Source of the DNA: Anniella stebbinsi
Taxonomy: Eukaryota > Chordata > Lepidosauria > Squamata > Anniellidae
DNA length: 64,000 nucleotides
Direction: 5' to 3'
NCBI GenBank assembly: GCA_029215795.1
Contig: JARDYH010000002.1
Location: 65,139,001-65,203,000 of the forward strand
In this document: positions 43,045 through 53,609 of the stretch, piece by piece
How the letters are laid out: each line of letters starts with the position of its first letter
Numbering within the stretch: position 1 is the first letter of the stretch
The notes under the pieces: generated by a model
The model's input: the letters and a program-made list of their open reading frames with translations, nothing else
The model's database searches: none
What the model was told of the DNA's origin: nothing
Translations under genes and position numbers: made by a program

Positions 43045-44134
43045 GGCGAGGTCGTTCCACGAGCCCCTAGACCCCCATAGAACCATAGGGACATGCAGTT
43101 GTATACTGTCCCGCACCCCTATACGCGATAGGACCCCGTTAGATCCGCGTCCCTCTGGCTGCCGCCTCCCTCAGCCCGGTCTAGACGCTCAAGGCTATGT
43201 CCATCAGCATCCCTATGCAACATTGTTGCACACGCTGGATGCCTCTCGTTCCTGGCCCTATCTCCCTTCATTGAAGCCAGAACCTCATTGAAGCCAGAAC
43301 CATCACCCTACAGGTCCAACAGCCACCTAGCAGGGCGCATTGTCCGACGCCGAAGGGGGGAGGTTGGGGGCTGGGGGCCATGGGTCGTCCTGGCGACTGC
43401 CCCATCTCCCATGTAAGGTGGGTGGTGGGAGGCTCCCTGGGGCATGGGTGCCAACGTTGGGATTGCTCTGCTGGGCATGGGGTGCGGGCGTTGTATTGGT
43501 GCTGCCGTTCCTCCTGGCTGCCTCTTTACCCGAGGCTGCTGAGTTCCGCCCACTGACTGAGGCAGCCAATGGGGTTTGGGAGGCATGTCCTGCATCATCT
43601 AAAATGGCGGCGCCCATGGTTTTCAGCCACAGTGTGTGCTGGGATACCTGCTGGAGGACTGACGGAGTTCGGTAAGCAGGGAAAATGGGGGCCGGGCTGT
43701 CCGTCAAAACCGAGTATGTTATTAACCACCAGGGTGGTTAAAATTACTTTGCATCCCCTGCTGCAGCATGTCATCCGAATTGAGGCCGCCTTTTTGACAC
43801 ACCATCAGTGGGTTAACTCCCCTCAGTTGGTTAACGTGTTGTCTGAATTGAGCCACTGTGTAGTTAAACTATGGAATTCTCCATCACAAGATGTAGGGAA
43901 TTGGATAAATTCCTGGAGGAGGCTATCTAGTCCTGATGGCCATGTGCTACCTCCAGTTCCAGAGGCAGTAAGCCTATATACAACAGTTGCTGGAGAACAT
44001 GGTTGGGAGGGTGCTGTTGCACCTGTGTCTTTCTTGTGGGTCCCTGGTCAGTCACTGTGTGAACAGAGTGCTGGACTAGGTGGAGCCTTGTTCTGATCCA
44101 GCATGGCTCTTTTTATGTTGTTATGTTAGATCTA

Positions 44135-44665
44135 AGCCAATATGTACAATTCTTTATTGTATCTGCAAGATCGTATGAATTTATTTTCTGAATATTCTTC
44201 TGGAAAAAGGATATATTTATGCTCTATCAAATATACGTGGGTCTTTCATAAGAAATATATGACATAGGCATTCTAAAAGTATAAATAAGGGGTTTTCAGA
44301 TAAATACTTTATGAAGTCCTAATAAATATTGCACATGACAGAAACATTATGCTGAAATTGCATTGGCCATAATCCAGAGAGATTATTTAGATACAGAAAA
44401 AGACTTTTGTATGCGCAATGGGACTTTGAGTTTTTAAACATCAGCCCTCCCCTCTTGCTTACATGCATCCACACACACATCCGGAACAGACATTGAGTGG
44501 ACCATTGGCTCTGCATTAGCGCAAGTGGAACAAAATACTTGTACATCCACTAACAAAAAATCTGATTCCATCAATGAGCAGGCGATGGAACAAAAGATGC
44601 CGGACAATCCATGAAACATAGATGGAGTAGGTTAATCAAAATCTAAGTATCTCTAGTGAACTTCA
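44135..44665. other. unique DNA, no gene recognised
   Basis: AT-rich sequence between the LINE end and the next MITE. Nothing further supported. Confidence 0.4.
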
Positions 44666-44670
44666 CAGCA

Positions 44671-45255
44671 ACAGCAACAAAGGCCATGTTTGCATCATCC
44701 ATTTATCCCAGAGTCAGCTCGAGGTCATCCCTGTATGTCCAAGTGACGCACAGGGGATCCCGGAGTCAACCAGGAATGACCTCTCACTTTCCCCAGGATA
44801 ACTGCAACCGTGGTTTTCCCATTTTTTCCCATGGTCCCGGGACAGCCCCGAGGACCACAAGCAGTGTGGCACCCACTCCTGGGTCCTACCTCATCCCCAC
44901 GAGTAGCAGGGCCTCAGGAAATGGGCATGGAGCTTTCGGGGGGGCCTCTGTGCCCGTCAGGCGGGCATCATTTTCACCAACCTTCGGATGGCTCTCAGAT
45001 GTTGGGGTGCCATTTTTTGATTTTTGTTTTTTTGTTTTTTAAAAACTTACTTTTGCACTGGATCGCACCCACACAATTGTGCAACATGTCTTCCCTTTTA
45101 AAAAAAAAAAAAGCACACCATGCCGGAATGTCCCTCTTTCCTTCTGGGACATCACGCTGCTGTGTGCATACTGGGGGACGATCCTGGAAGCGGGACAGCC
45201 CAGGATCCTCCCCCTGTCCCAGAAAGCTGGTAGGTGTAGATGAGCACAAAAAGGA
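44671..45255 (-). mobile_element. ATCTACAC-group element, family C copy 2
   Basis: The reverse complement of its right end reads TTTGTGCTCATCTACACC, and its left end reads GGCCATGTTTGCATC, matching in inverse order the ends of 29301-29718. Interior landmarks are 'cccgggaca', 'gggcatggagc', 'atcatttt' and 'gggac-atc'. The outer limits are approximate. Confidence 0.6.
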
Positions 45256-45307
45256 ACACCAAAACTTTCTGGGAGGAGAGGGAATGATGCTTGCCCCCTC
45301 ATCCACC

Positions 45308-45625
45308 TAGGGAGGGGGAGACATTTGTTACCTAATTTCATTCTTTCAAAACAAATTGTGAACCGAAATATAGTTGTCCTTTGAAATCTGCACTGTTCCG
45401 AATTTTGCAGTGGAGCTCTCCTATAAAAAATGCATACAAAATGTGTATATTAAGCAAAATTTACAAGGAAAATATGTATATTAAAGAAAATTTAATACAA
45501 AAAATAGGGGGAAACCATGCAAAAATGCATATGAATTTTCGTGCACTTTTTAAAGTCCTTAAAGTTCAGGATAAACTGAATTTAAGACTGAAAAAAACTG
45601 AAATTGACAGATTTGTCCATCCCTA
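45308..45625. mobile_element. hAT-type MITE (AGGGATGGACAAATCTGTC family), copy 1
   Basis: Ends TAGGGAGGGGG and, as reverse complement of the right end, TAGGGATGGACAAATCTGTC. The last 60 bases match the copy at 48073-48357. Flanks CATCCACC and CTTCTGCC agree at 5 of 8 positions, which is weak support for an 8-bp duplication. Confidence 0.6.
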
Positions 45626-45713
45626 CTTCTGCCCAGAAAGTATCAGCATAGCACATAGACATCACTGATATCTCTAAGCTTTTGCTCTTGATGTTGGTGG
45701 AAATGGGACAGGG

Positions 45714-45884
45714 TGCAAGTCTATGGGGAAAAGGATTCATCGCCCTCCCCCACTCTCCCTCCTCTCCCCACTCACCTGCCGCTGTCTGCTGCCATCCGCT
45801 GTACTGAGAACCAGGCCGCAAGGTGAGTGGGGAGAGGAGGGAGAGTGGGGGAGGGCGATGAATCCTTTTCCCCATAGACTTGCA
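45714..45884. repeat. perfect 64-bp-arm inverted repeat
   Basis: The arm 45714-45777 (starting TGCAAGTCTATGGGG) is matched base for base by the reverse complement of 45821-45884, with 43 bases between. The beginning of the left arm is then repeated directly at 45881-45904. Such exact arms mean recent origin, gene conversion or an assembly artefact. Confidence 0.9.
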
Positions 45885-46023
45885 AGTCTATGGGGAAAAG
45901 GATGGTCTCCAGATCTCAATCGGGGAAGCGGATCAGGGGAGGTCCGATCCAGTTTGGATCAGATCGGCCCGATCTGGATCACCCCGATCCCGATCCCGAT
46001 TGGGGGGGGGCTGCACAGCCCTA
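45885..46023. mobile_element. right end of a hAT-type element
   Basis: Ends 'ggctgcacagcccta', so the reverse complement begins TAGGGCTGTGCAGCC, the same type of terminus as 9052. Preceded by repeated 'ccgatc' units. The left end was not found; the perfect inverted repeat at 45714-45884 may be part of the same element. Confidence 0.5.
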
Positions 46024-46098
46024 ATTAAAATCTTGTCTTGTAAATTGTATGAATCTCAGAGACTTTCTTTTTTCCATCTTCCCTCCCCATTCCTTTTT

Positions 46099-46101
<3 letters not shown>

Positions 46102-46149
<48 letters not shown>

Positions 46150-46207
46150 GTATATGTATATATGTGTGTGTGTATATATATATACATATAATGTATATGT
46201 GTGTGTG

Positions 46208-46241
<34 letters not shown>

Positions 46242-46242
46242 T
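46102..46242. repeat. compound (GT)n(AT)n(AC)n microsatellite
   Basis: (GT)n is followed by alternating AT/GT blocks and then (AC)n. Because GT and AC tracts are complementary, the whole region can fold on itself. Open frames read here on either strand are artefacts of the repeat. Confidence 0.95.
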
Positions 46243-47194
46243 ACCTAAGTACCATAAACAAGGTACTTAATATTTACATCACAAATAACTATCACACAAT
46301 ATATGAACATCATAATTACAACATAATGATCACAGAAAGCATGTATCCTTCTGCTTATATAACTTTTATATCTTTGCACAGCATGTCACACCCAATTAAA
46401 TGCATGATACCTATCGACATCTAAATTATACCTCTTCTCCATAAAAGTAAAAAAAGATTTCTGGGCGCCCTTATGATGGCCATAGTCCACATTTAAATGG
46501 TTCTATCTTTAATTTTTTTCTCAGGCACTCACAGAAATTGCATTGATAGCAAAGTCTGTATGGAAGCAATGTCATAACTGCAACAACAGCCAACCTTGAA
46601 CACATTGATTAAATGGAAAGCCACAAAGAAGAGGAAAGTGATTCAGAGTGAATTGTGCATTCTATACTCCTATATTTTGATGGGTCTTCTAAAGCTGGGC
46701 TCAAAAATGGAAAAATGCCCAGATTGAAGCTTGTCCCTGAAATGTAGACAAAAAGCGGGAAGGGGAAATTCAGAAAGCCACAGTAGAGAAGACAAAGAAA
46801 GCACTCCAAATAATAGATACGTACAAATAGACTGAGTCATGGACAAAAGTATCTTTAACTGTAAATAGCAAGCTCCATCTTGAAGTATGACAAAATATAT
46901 AGAAAAAGTTAATCATCAGAAAATAGTAAGATACATGGTGTTTGGATCAATGTGCAGTGAGCTCCCACAGGACATACCTGAGTCTTGCTATCTCTCTGCC
47001 ACCCTCACCCCCATGATGCTTTCACACAGAGCCTGCCAGACTATTCTACATTGTAAGTGGTCTGTATGTGCCACCTACGTCCCCATTTGCTCTGTCAAGG
47101 AATAAAATCTCCAATATCCATTCTTTGACCAAGGAAAAGGGGAGGGCTGGATATTGGCTGCATAAAAGCCTCACATTTCTTTTGACAATCTGAC
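46243..47194. other. unique DNA, no gene recognised
   Basis: AT-rich sequence without a recognisable gene or repeat. Confidence 0.4.
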
Positions 47195-47197
47195 TTG

Positions 47198-48051
47198 GGC
47201 CAGATCTACACTACTGTTTTATAGCAGTATTGAAGTGAACTGATAACTGTTGGGGCACAATCCACATTCCCTATACCACTTTCATAGTGCTATTTCCTGC
47301 TTTTTATTCCACATTCGTAATGATTTAACACAATGAGCTCCATCACACCAGTGTTTTATTGCACTCTCACCATGCCTAGGTTGTGGGTTGCAACTCACAT
47401 GTTGTCATGCCTGTCCTGCAGTCACCCCTCCCTTTTTGTTTTGTTTTGTTTTCCTAGAGCAGGGAAAGTCTGGATTATTTCTGCCAAATGAAATTAAAGT
47501 GTCCTTCAACCTCTATGTAGTGCTGTCTGCTCACTATTTCCTTTGTTGGGGTTGTGTGCTTTGAAGAGATAGCTTGCTGATGAAAGAGGAGGGGGTGGGG
47601 AAGGAACGGGCTTGTGCTGAGCCGATCTAACATACTTTTGCTGCTCCAACCCCACCCTCCTCGCCTGCAGCTCCCTCATTTTTAAAGCTAAAGAGGTGAA
47701 ACTTGGGACCATGAGAGCTCTTAAGTAGGGATTTAGCCATGGCAAGTTTGAATGAGGGAGCTGTAAGCACTTTCGCTAATTCCCATAGGAGCTCCAATGA
47801 GCGAGGGGGAAAGGCTGCCATGATCAGGATGTCCATCAATGACAAGAACCAATGAACTGGAGAGGGAAGGAGAAGGGGCGGGATGGCATGAGGTGGGGCA
47901 GGCGCAGTAGCAGCAGGAGAACAAACAAGTGAAAAGAGTGTTCACCGGTATAGCAACAATCATGAAAGGGACGAGCACTTGCTGTGCTAATGAAATGGAG
48001 GTCAAAATCGCAGGTGCATACCAGGAAAAAAAAGTAGGTGTAGATGTGGCC
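47198..48051. mobile_element. probable Harbinger-like element of the ATCTACAC group (854 bp)
   Basis: Ends GGCCAGATCTACAC and, as reverse complement of the right end, GGCCACATCTACAC pair well. Flanks are TTG and ATG (2 of 3 bases). The left 100 bases match 28952-29082, 47333-47530 matches 21895-22090, and about 47665-47760 on the minus strand resembles 27043-27300. No transposase frame is seen. This could be the longest, least-deleted member of its group here. Confidence 0.6.
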
Positions 48052-48072
48052 ATGGTTCATGGGTATGTACAA

Positions 48073-48357
48073 TAGGAATGGGGGGGAAATTTATGTGGTT
48101 TGCATTGTAATATAAACTTATGTAATTTTATATTATTATTACTATTATTATTATTGCTTGTAAAATCTGAATATTTGGCAAAAATGCATATAGGAGAAAT
48201 GTGCTCAAAAATGCTTTGAATTTTCATGACTTTTCAACTTAAAACAATAACTTCAGGACTAACTGAACATGGCTTGATGAATTCTCAAAGTCTGAGACAA
48301 ACCAAATTTAAGACTGGAAAAATGAGAAACCAAAATTGACAGATTTGTCCATCCCTA
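48073..48357. mobile_element. hAT-type MITE (AGGGATGGACAAATCTGTC family), copy 2
   Basis: Ends TAGGAATGGGG and, as reverse complement of the right end, TAGGGATGGACAAATCTGTC. Flanks ATGTACAA and GTGTACCT agree at 5 of 8 positions. An (ATT)n run lies at about 48131-48156. Confidence 0.6.
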
Positions 48358-48359
48358 GT

Positions 48360-50990
48360 GTACCTTCCATACATGGTAAGAGTAGGGGGGGGGGAATGGT
48401 TTTGTTCTGCATTCTGAGATGTCTATGAGTGGGTTCCCAGTGTAGATTATCATGTTTAGTCAATGAAAACTGTATGGTAGAACGAAATACTACAAAGCTG
48501 GTATATGCTTTGTTGGGGAACACTTTAATTTATCCAAACATTTTCCCAAATGGAGCAAATTGCAGCTTGGGGGAGGGCCATTTTATCAGGAAAATAGTGT
48601 AGAAAGAAAAAAATCACCCCTTTCTTTCCCAGTACTATGGGAGATTAAGTCCGGATCTCAATTACACCTACTCCAAACTGTTCTTTGTGCACACACACAA
48701 ATGGAAAATATGGGAGATCCAGTCATAGATTTCCACTATCTCATCCAGTTCAGTCCTAATATTGCTAGGATGTCTGCACAAGTTGTGTTTTAATTATCTA
48801 TCCCTGCAATATAGCCTTTCTGTTACCAAACAGCTTTTCAAGAACAATAAAAAGCAGTGATATCTGTTGTTTTTTCTTACAGATGCCATGTAAACATTTA
48901 GCAATGAACAATGTAGCAGAGCAGCAGCTGACTATACACAGCATAAATTGCACAATATGTTATTCCAGATACTCTGACTATCAGAGCATTAAATAACTTC
49001 ATCCCATTTTGAAACTCTTTAAATTTCTGTGTTCATTTAAGAATTGGGTGGGTATGACAACAGCACCATGAACAGAAATAAAATTATCTTTACAGATAAA
49101 AGAGACAGAAACAGGAATACATCTGTCTCTAATCTCTCTCTCTCAACCAATTAGATGTTTTACTATATTAAATGGTACAGATGTATTATTATTAACAATA
49201 ATATAATCAATAAGTATTAAGTTATCAATTAGTTAAAGTCATGATTGCTTAGCAGACTGACCTCAGTACCTTGGCTTGGATCCAAAGATCCAAGAGGCAA
49301 TGGGATGTTTCCTTGTGCCCAGTCATTTCTTAGCTAGTCCAAAGAGTTGAGATAGTCTTAAGAATGCTATGCATTGTGGTACAGAGATGGAGAATTGGCA
49401 GAAATAGGAGGCTCTCTCTTTTGCACATGTGGAAAAGTCTTCTGCTTGTGCAAAGAGAAGTCAAGTGTATCTAGCTTTCAGATGTTTTATAGATGGGGGT
49501 GAGGGCTAAAATAGAATGACCTAGAACCCACACAAGCAACCTCTAACAACTGAACATTGCTGGCGTGTATACATAAAACAAGACACAATAAGAAGTGGAA
49601 AAGCTGGCAGATAATGTAATAGTACAATCATTTGTATGGTTGTGTGTAACAGAGACAAAAGATAGTCTGATAAATACACAAAATTGTAGAGACATGCATT
49701 AACGTTGAACTGAAGAATAGTGATATAGAAACAATAGGACCAATGTCTGGGTCAACTTGACTCCATCTGCCATAGCTTTGAAAGGTAAGTGTGAAAAAAT
49801 ACTTTAAAAACGGTGATATCAAACAAGTGTAAAAGAAAAATGAATAAGGGTCAATATTGGAAGGCCTTCAACATATAAAATTAGTGAAACTTGGTTAGAT
49901 ACATAAATAATATCCCATTAAATCTAATTTTATTCTTTTTGCAATGAATCATAACTTTACAAAATGAGCATGACAGGCAACAATAGTTCAGCCAAACTGG
50001 AAGCATTTACTGGGTTCACATTTCCATTGGTGCTGATAATTCCCAAAAATAGATTTCAGTTCAAACATCACATGGAACTAAATGAAAAGGCTTAATTGTG
50101 CTTAAAATGCTGCATTTATTATATATATATCATTATTTATGGTCTGCTCAGAACATAGGTAGATGCTCTTCTTTGGACAATTCATCCATCATTCATTTAT
50201 AATCAAGAAGCAATTTCCTTCTTAGTTCTATCAGCATTAATCATTCTCTTTCATATTGCCCTTTTCTTGTCCACATCTTCAACAAATTCAGAAAGATTTA
50301 CCCCATCCATCCATCCATGGTACTACAGATATTGATGCCTATTGCATTTGTTTTTCTGATGTCTGGTGCCTTGATCCTAACATTATTCATTTGAAAGCTA
50401 CCAAAAGATGTGATAGGCACCAATGTGGATGCTTTTAAAAGAGGGATAAGTCAAATTCATGAAGGATAAGGCTATTGGCAGCTACTTGTCAAGATGCCTA
50501 TATATTATCTTTGGTATCAGATGCAGTATTATCTGAATAGCGATTGCTAGGATCACACAGGGGAAGGTGTTATTGGGAGGAGAAATTGTCCAACAATTTC
50601 TCACAGGTAGAGAGGGCTCAGCATTAACACAGCTCTTCTTTTCTTTTTTTCCCTTTCTTTTTGCACTGCCACTGCAAGTGGCAAGAGCATCAAGTGTATT
50701 GGCAGCCTGTCCACTATTTTGCATTTTTCACAATACCTCATACCTAGCATCATTTCAGGGAATTAGGAAAGGGCATGGAATGCAGCCATCACAACAAACA
50801 ATACAGAATGAAATTTGGATAATATTCTGCAAAATTGCCTTCTATTTCTAGGGGGTTCGAGAGGAGGAGAAAAAAGAAGAAGAATCTCAGTTCTTTTCTG
50901 AGAAAAATGTCTTCTGAGAAAACTCAGCTTAGTTCTAGTTGTCATTCTTCAGGGTTCAGCACCTTCTATAGGGTCTTCCAAAAGTTAAAT
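48360..50990. other. unique DNA, no gene recognised
   Basis: A G-run lies at about 48387-48395 and a short (CATC)n at about 50305-50320. Short frames have no recognisable domain. Confidence 0.4.
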
Positions 50991-50995
50991 TTCTG

Positions 50996-51350
50996 TGGGG
51001 TTATTCTAGATGCATCTTGAGCGTCATCACACAGGGGGAAATCGTGTTTGCTTACCTTCACTTCTCCGCCCATGCATTTGTCCCTCATTACTTCCTCTTT
51101 TGAAAGAGTAAGTAAACAACTTGCACATGGTCCATTAAGTGGGCCATTTTGATCCCACGGCTTCTCCTGCACACAGCAGGAGATATCAGTAACTTCCATC
51201 TTTAAAAATAAGTCGGATTTATTGGGGGGGGGGGGGTTAACAGGCAAAAAAGGCTAGAAGGGGCGGGAGTCACGTGGGAGGCAGATGACGTCATGAGAGG
51301 GACCCCGAAAATCCATGAGTGCCCAGTAATGAGTATGCAATAAAATGCTT
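50996..51350 (+). mobile_element. dispersed MITE-like repeat, copy B
   Basis: Closely matches 465-800: 'gagcgtcatcacacaggggg', 'cctcttttgaaagag', 'ctcctgcacacagcaggaga', 'aataagtcggattta', 'gagggaccc-gaaaatcc-tgag', 'tatgcaataaaa'. A G-run lies at about 51225-51237. No coding potential. Confidence 0.65.
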
Positions 51351-51354
51351 GGCT

Positions 51355-53045
51355 CTAATCCAAGTGTTTATAAACCCATTTCCTTTCCCACAAGCCCTGT
51401 AGCAGATGGAGGGGGCAGTGTTGCATCCAGCTCCAAGGAAGAGGTGGAGCTAGTGCTGTGCCAAATTCTGACCTCCAATTTCCTGGAAGTTTTCTTCCCC
51501 CATGAAAGAGGCTTCCATTTTTCTGCCTCATTCTCAGGACATTTTATAATTTACTTTTGAATTCCTTTTGGTGATTTATTTTGGCCTTACCTAATTACTG
51601 TGAGGTAGCTATGGGTACTGTTTTCTTTCTATTACACATCTCTCCATTGCTCTGCATCTCCCAGGCTGCCTGCACTTCCTGAGAACACTCTATGGTAAGA
51701 CTTAACTCATGATGTCTTCCCCGGGGTGAAAATTCCAGAAAGCCGAGGAGATGGTGCCAGGGAGATGATGGTACAATGAGACAGGACAATTGATTTGGTG
51801 AGTGATCATTGGGGTGAAATGGAAATGCCACTAGGTGCTAAAAGTTTCACCTTTATTTATAGAAACAGGTGGTTTTATTGACCTGTCTACTTTATTTACT
51901 TATATCTGATATAGGCTAATTCAAGCTCCTCTTATTTACAAGTTGATATTGGGGTGACTTAGCTTAACATACACACAAACTATCATACAGACTCTTTCAT
52001 TTTTTCTTCTATTCCTGTAATGTTGTTAGAATTTGAAAGTGCTTGTCCATATTATGTATGTATTTTATTCTGGCTTTATTGGAGTAATAAACTAATTACT
52101 AAACCTAAGATAACAGGAGCCTCTGAGAAATAACACAATTTTATATGACTATTATTAGTTAAAATACAATTATACATATGAAGCAAAGCAAGTGCAGAAA
52201 AAATGTTAATGAAACCAATAATATCAACCCCTATTGCATAAAAGGCTACGCTAAAGCTAAAAGCACCTATTCATACTTCTTCACACAGAATGAACTGGTC
52301 AGATTCAAGCTGTGTGTGACAGGCCCTGAGCTGGTTGCAAACCTGCAGAAAGTTCCTTTTCTTCTTGATGTTCCGGATCATCTCAAAGTCTTGCCTCAGG
52401 AGTCAACGGCTTATATAGGAATAAGAGTCCATGGATTCAGCTAGCCCCCTTCATTTGGGCCCTCCTTCTCATGGCTCCATTCTTCTGTTATGAATCTCAC
52501 TTGGGATCATGAAGACAGTTCCAGCAGGTCATAATGCCCCTGGTTCAAGTCCTCATTATGTCCTCATCATGTCTTCATCCATCTCCTTTGGCACTCTCCA
52601 CTGGGTTGATGACCATGTAAAGACTTCTTGGCTTGCAAAGATCTCTTTGGAAACGAATATGTTTTTCCTTTCTTCGATTATAAATTCCCCATCTTCCTGG
52701 AAAACACCCATCTTTGTCCTCTTGGCATTTGGCAGGAACCCATGTATTCCTTCCACTCATCCAAATCATTTCAATGTTCCCTTTATATAAAACAGACTTT
52801 GTATCTGCACCAATCTCAGCTGAACTAAAATTTAACCCTATAAGTAACACAATCATGCACATTTCTTGGCTGTCTCATAAGGTAAGCAGAAGAACCCTGA
52901 AACAAAGCCATGAGAATTTCTCAGAAATTTCTTCTGCTTTTAATTTCTTCTTGAAATCACTTTCTTTTCTATCAAATAGAATGAGAATGGTCAAAAAATA
53001 TGTGGGAGAAATTTTTGGTACAGGACTAATTTCAATGGGTCTTCT
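51355..53045. other. unique DNA, no gene recognised
   Basis: Several short frames on both strands around 52500-53050 have no domain I recognise. No repeat was supported. Confidence 0.4.
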
Positions 53046-53049
53046 ACTC

Positions 53050-53408
53050 TAAGAGGATCATCAGATGGGGGGAAATCATGTTTCCTTTTATTGCTTTGCC
53101 TCCTGCTTCTGTCCCACAATAGGGATGTGCAGCTTCCTTTTTCTTTACACAGGGAAGAAAGTGGAAGCAAGTAGCAACCATGTGGCCCATTCAGTTGACA
53201 TTTTTATTGTGCTACTTCTGCACACAGTAGGAAATGGAGGCAGGTTTCATTACAGCCAAAAAAAAATCAGATTTTCTGGGTCTTTTTTGTGACAAAAAAT
53301 GAGCAGAAGGAGTGGGAGATGCACGGGAGGTGGATGTCATCATCAAAAGGACCCACCAACATCCATGAGTGACCACTAACAAGTGTGCTATAAAACGCTC
53401 ATCTGATA
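53050..53408 (+). mobile_element. dispersed MITE-like repeat, copy C
   Basis: A diverged relative of 465-800 and 50996-51350: 'gggggaaatcatgtttcc', 'acttctgcacacagtagg', 'aaatcagattttctggg', 'atccatgagtgacca', 'ctataaaacgctcatctgat'. The left GATCATCAGATG and the right CATCTGAT are inverted, suggesting the true termini lie near these points. Confidence 0.55.
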
Positions 53409-53417
53409 ACACACTAA

Positions 53418-53606
53418 GCGCCTGTACAGATGACACTCTAAGCCACGGTTAAGTTGCTCACCCTTTGCAGCAAAGGGTTAGTGAGCATGCTTAAACTGTA
53501 GTTATATAGCCATCATGGTTAGAAATGGTTCACATTACATGCTAAGCCATAATGTTTAGCTCAAATACTTGACCACCGTGACTTAACGTGTTGCCTGAAC
53601 AGGGTC
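53418..53606. mobile_element. Harbinger-like MITE (189 bp) with TAA duplication
   Basis: Ends GCGCCTGTACAGATGACAC and, as reverse complement of the right end, GACCCTGTTCAGGCAACAC are flanked by TAA on both sides (53415-53417 and 53607-53609), the classical PIF/Harbinger duplication. The ACAC core followed by a TTAA-like step lies at the same distance from the end as in the GGCTCAATTCGG family, so the two are probably related. Confidence 0.8.
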
Positions 53607-53609
53607 TAA

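Larger units (their letters stand above)
39599..43854 (+). mobile_element. Harbinger-type DNA element with Myb/SANT gene, no transposase seen (4.26 kb)
   Basis: Ends GGCTCAATTCGGACAACAC and, as reverse complement of the right end, GGCTCAATTCAGACAACAC are flanked by ACT (39596-39598 and 43855-43857) within a LINE. The interior is GC-rich compared with the AT-rich surroundings. It carries, left to right: a basic frame (39768-40187), a Myb/SANT-domain frame (40513-41022, probably once continuing to 41520), an acidic frame (41619-42020), a small inserted MITE (about 42062-42404) and a coiled-coil/acidic frame (42451-43044). PIF/Harbinger elements are known to carry a Myb/SANT accessory protein beside a DDE transposase. 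I could not find a transposase on either strand, so this copy is probably non-autonomous. Confidence 0.85.
38600..44130 (+). mobile_element. CR1/L3-like LINE 3' end split by two insertions
   Basis: Three separated segments form one 5'-truncated LINE: 38600-38933 (reverse transcriptase C-terminal region), 39490-39598 (continues the same protein region) and 43855-44130 (end of coding plus 3' untranslated region ending 'tgatccagcatggctctttt'). The gaps are filled by a Harbinger-like MITE (38934-39489) and the 4.26-kb Harbinger-type element (39599-43854). Removing each insert with one 3-bp duplication restores continuity. Confidence 0.85.

Noticed and set aside
39599..43854. Five-base duplications CACTG and CAGTG, suggesting a Transib-like element
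   Set aside because: The diverged copy at 3495-4039 matches only over 3 bases (ATT) and the short element at 53418 gives TAA, so a 3-bp duplication with ends starting GG explains all four. This fits PIF/Harbinger, and the Myb/SANT gene agrees.
46021..46424. Cysteine/valine and histidine/threonine-rich frames
   Set aside because: Translations of the GT/AC microsatellite on both strands; no coding meaning.
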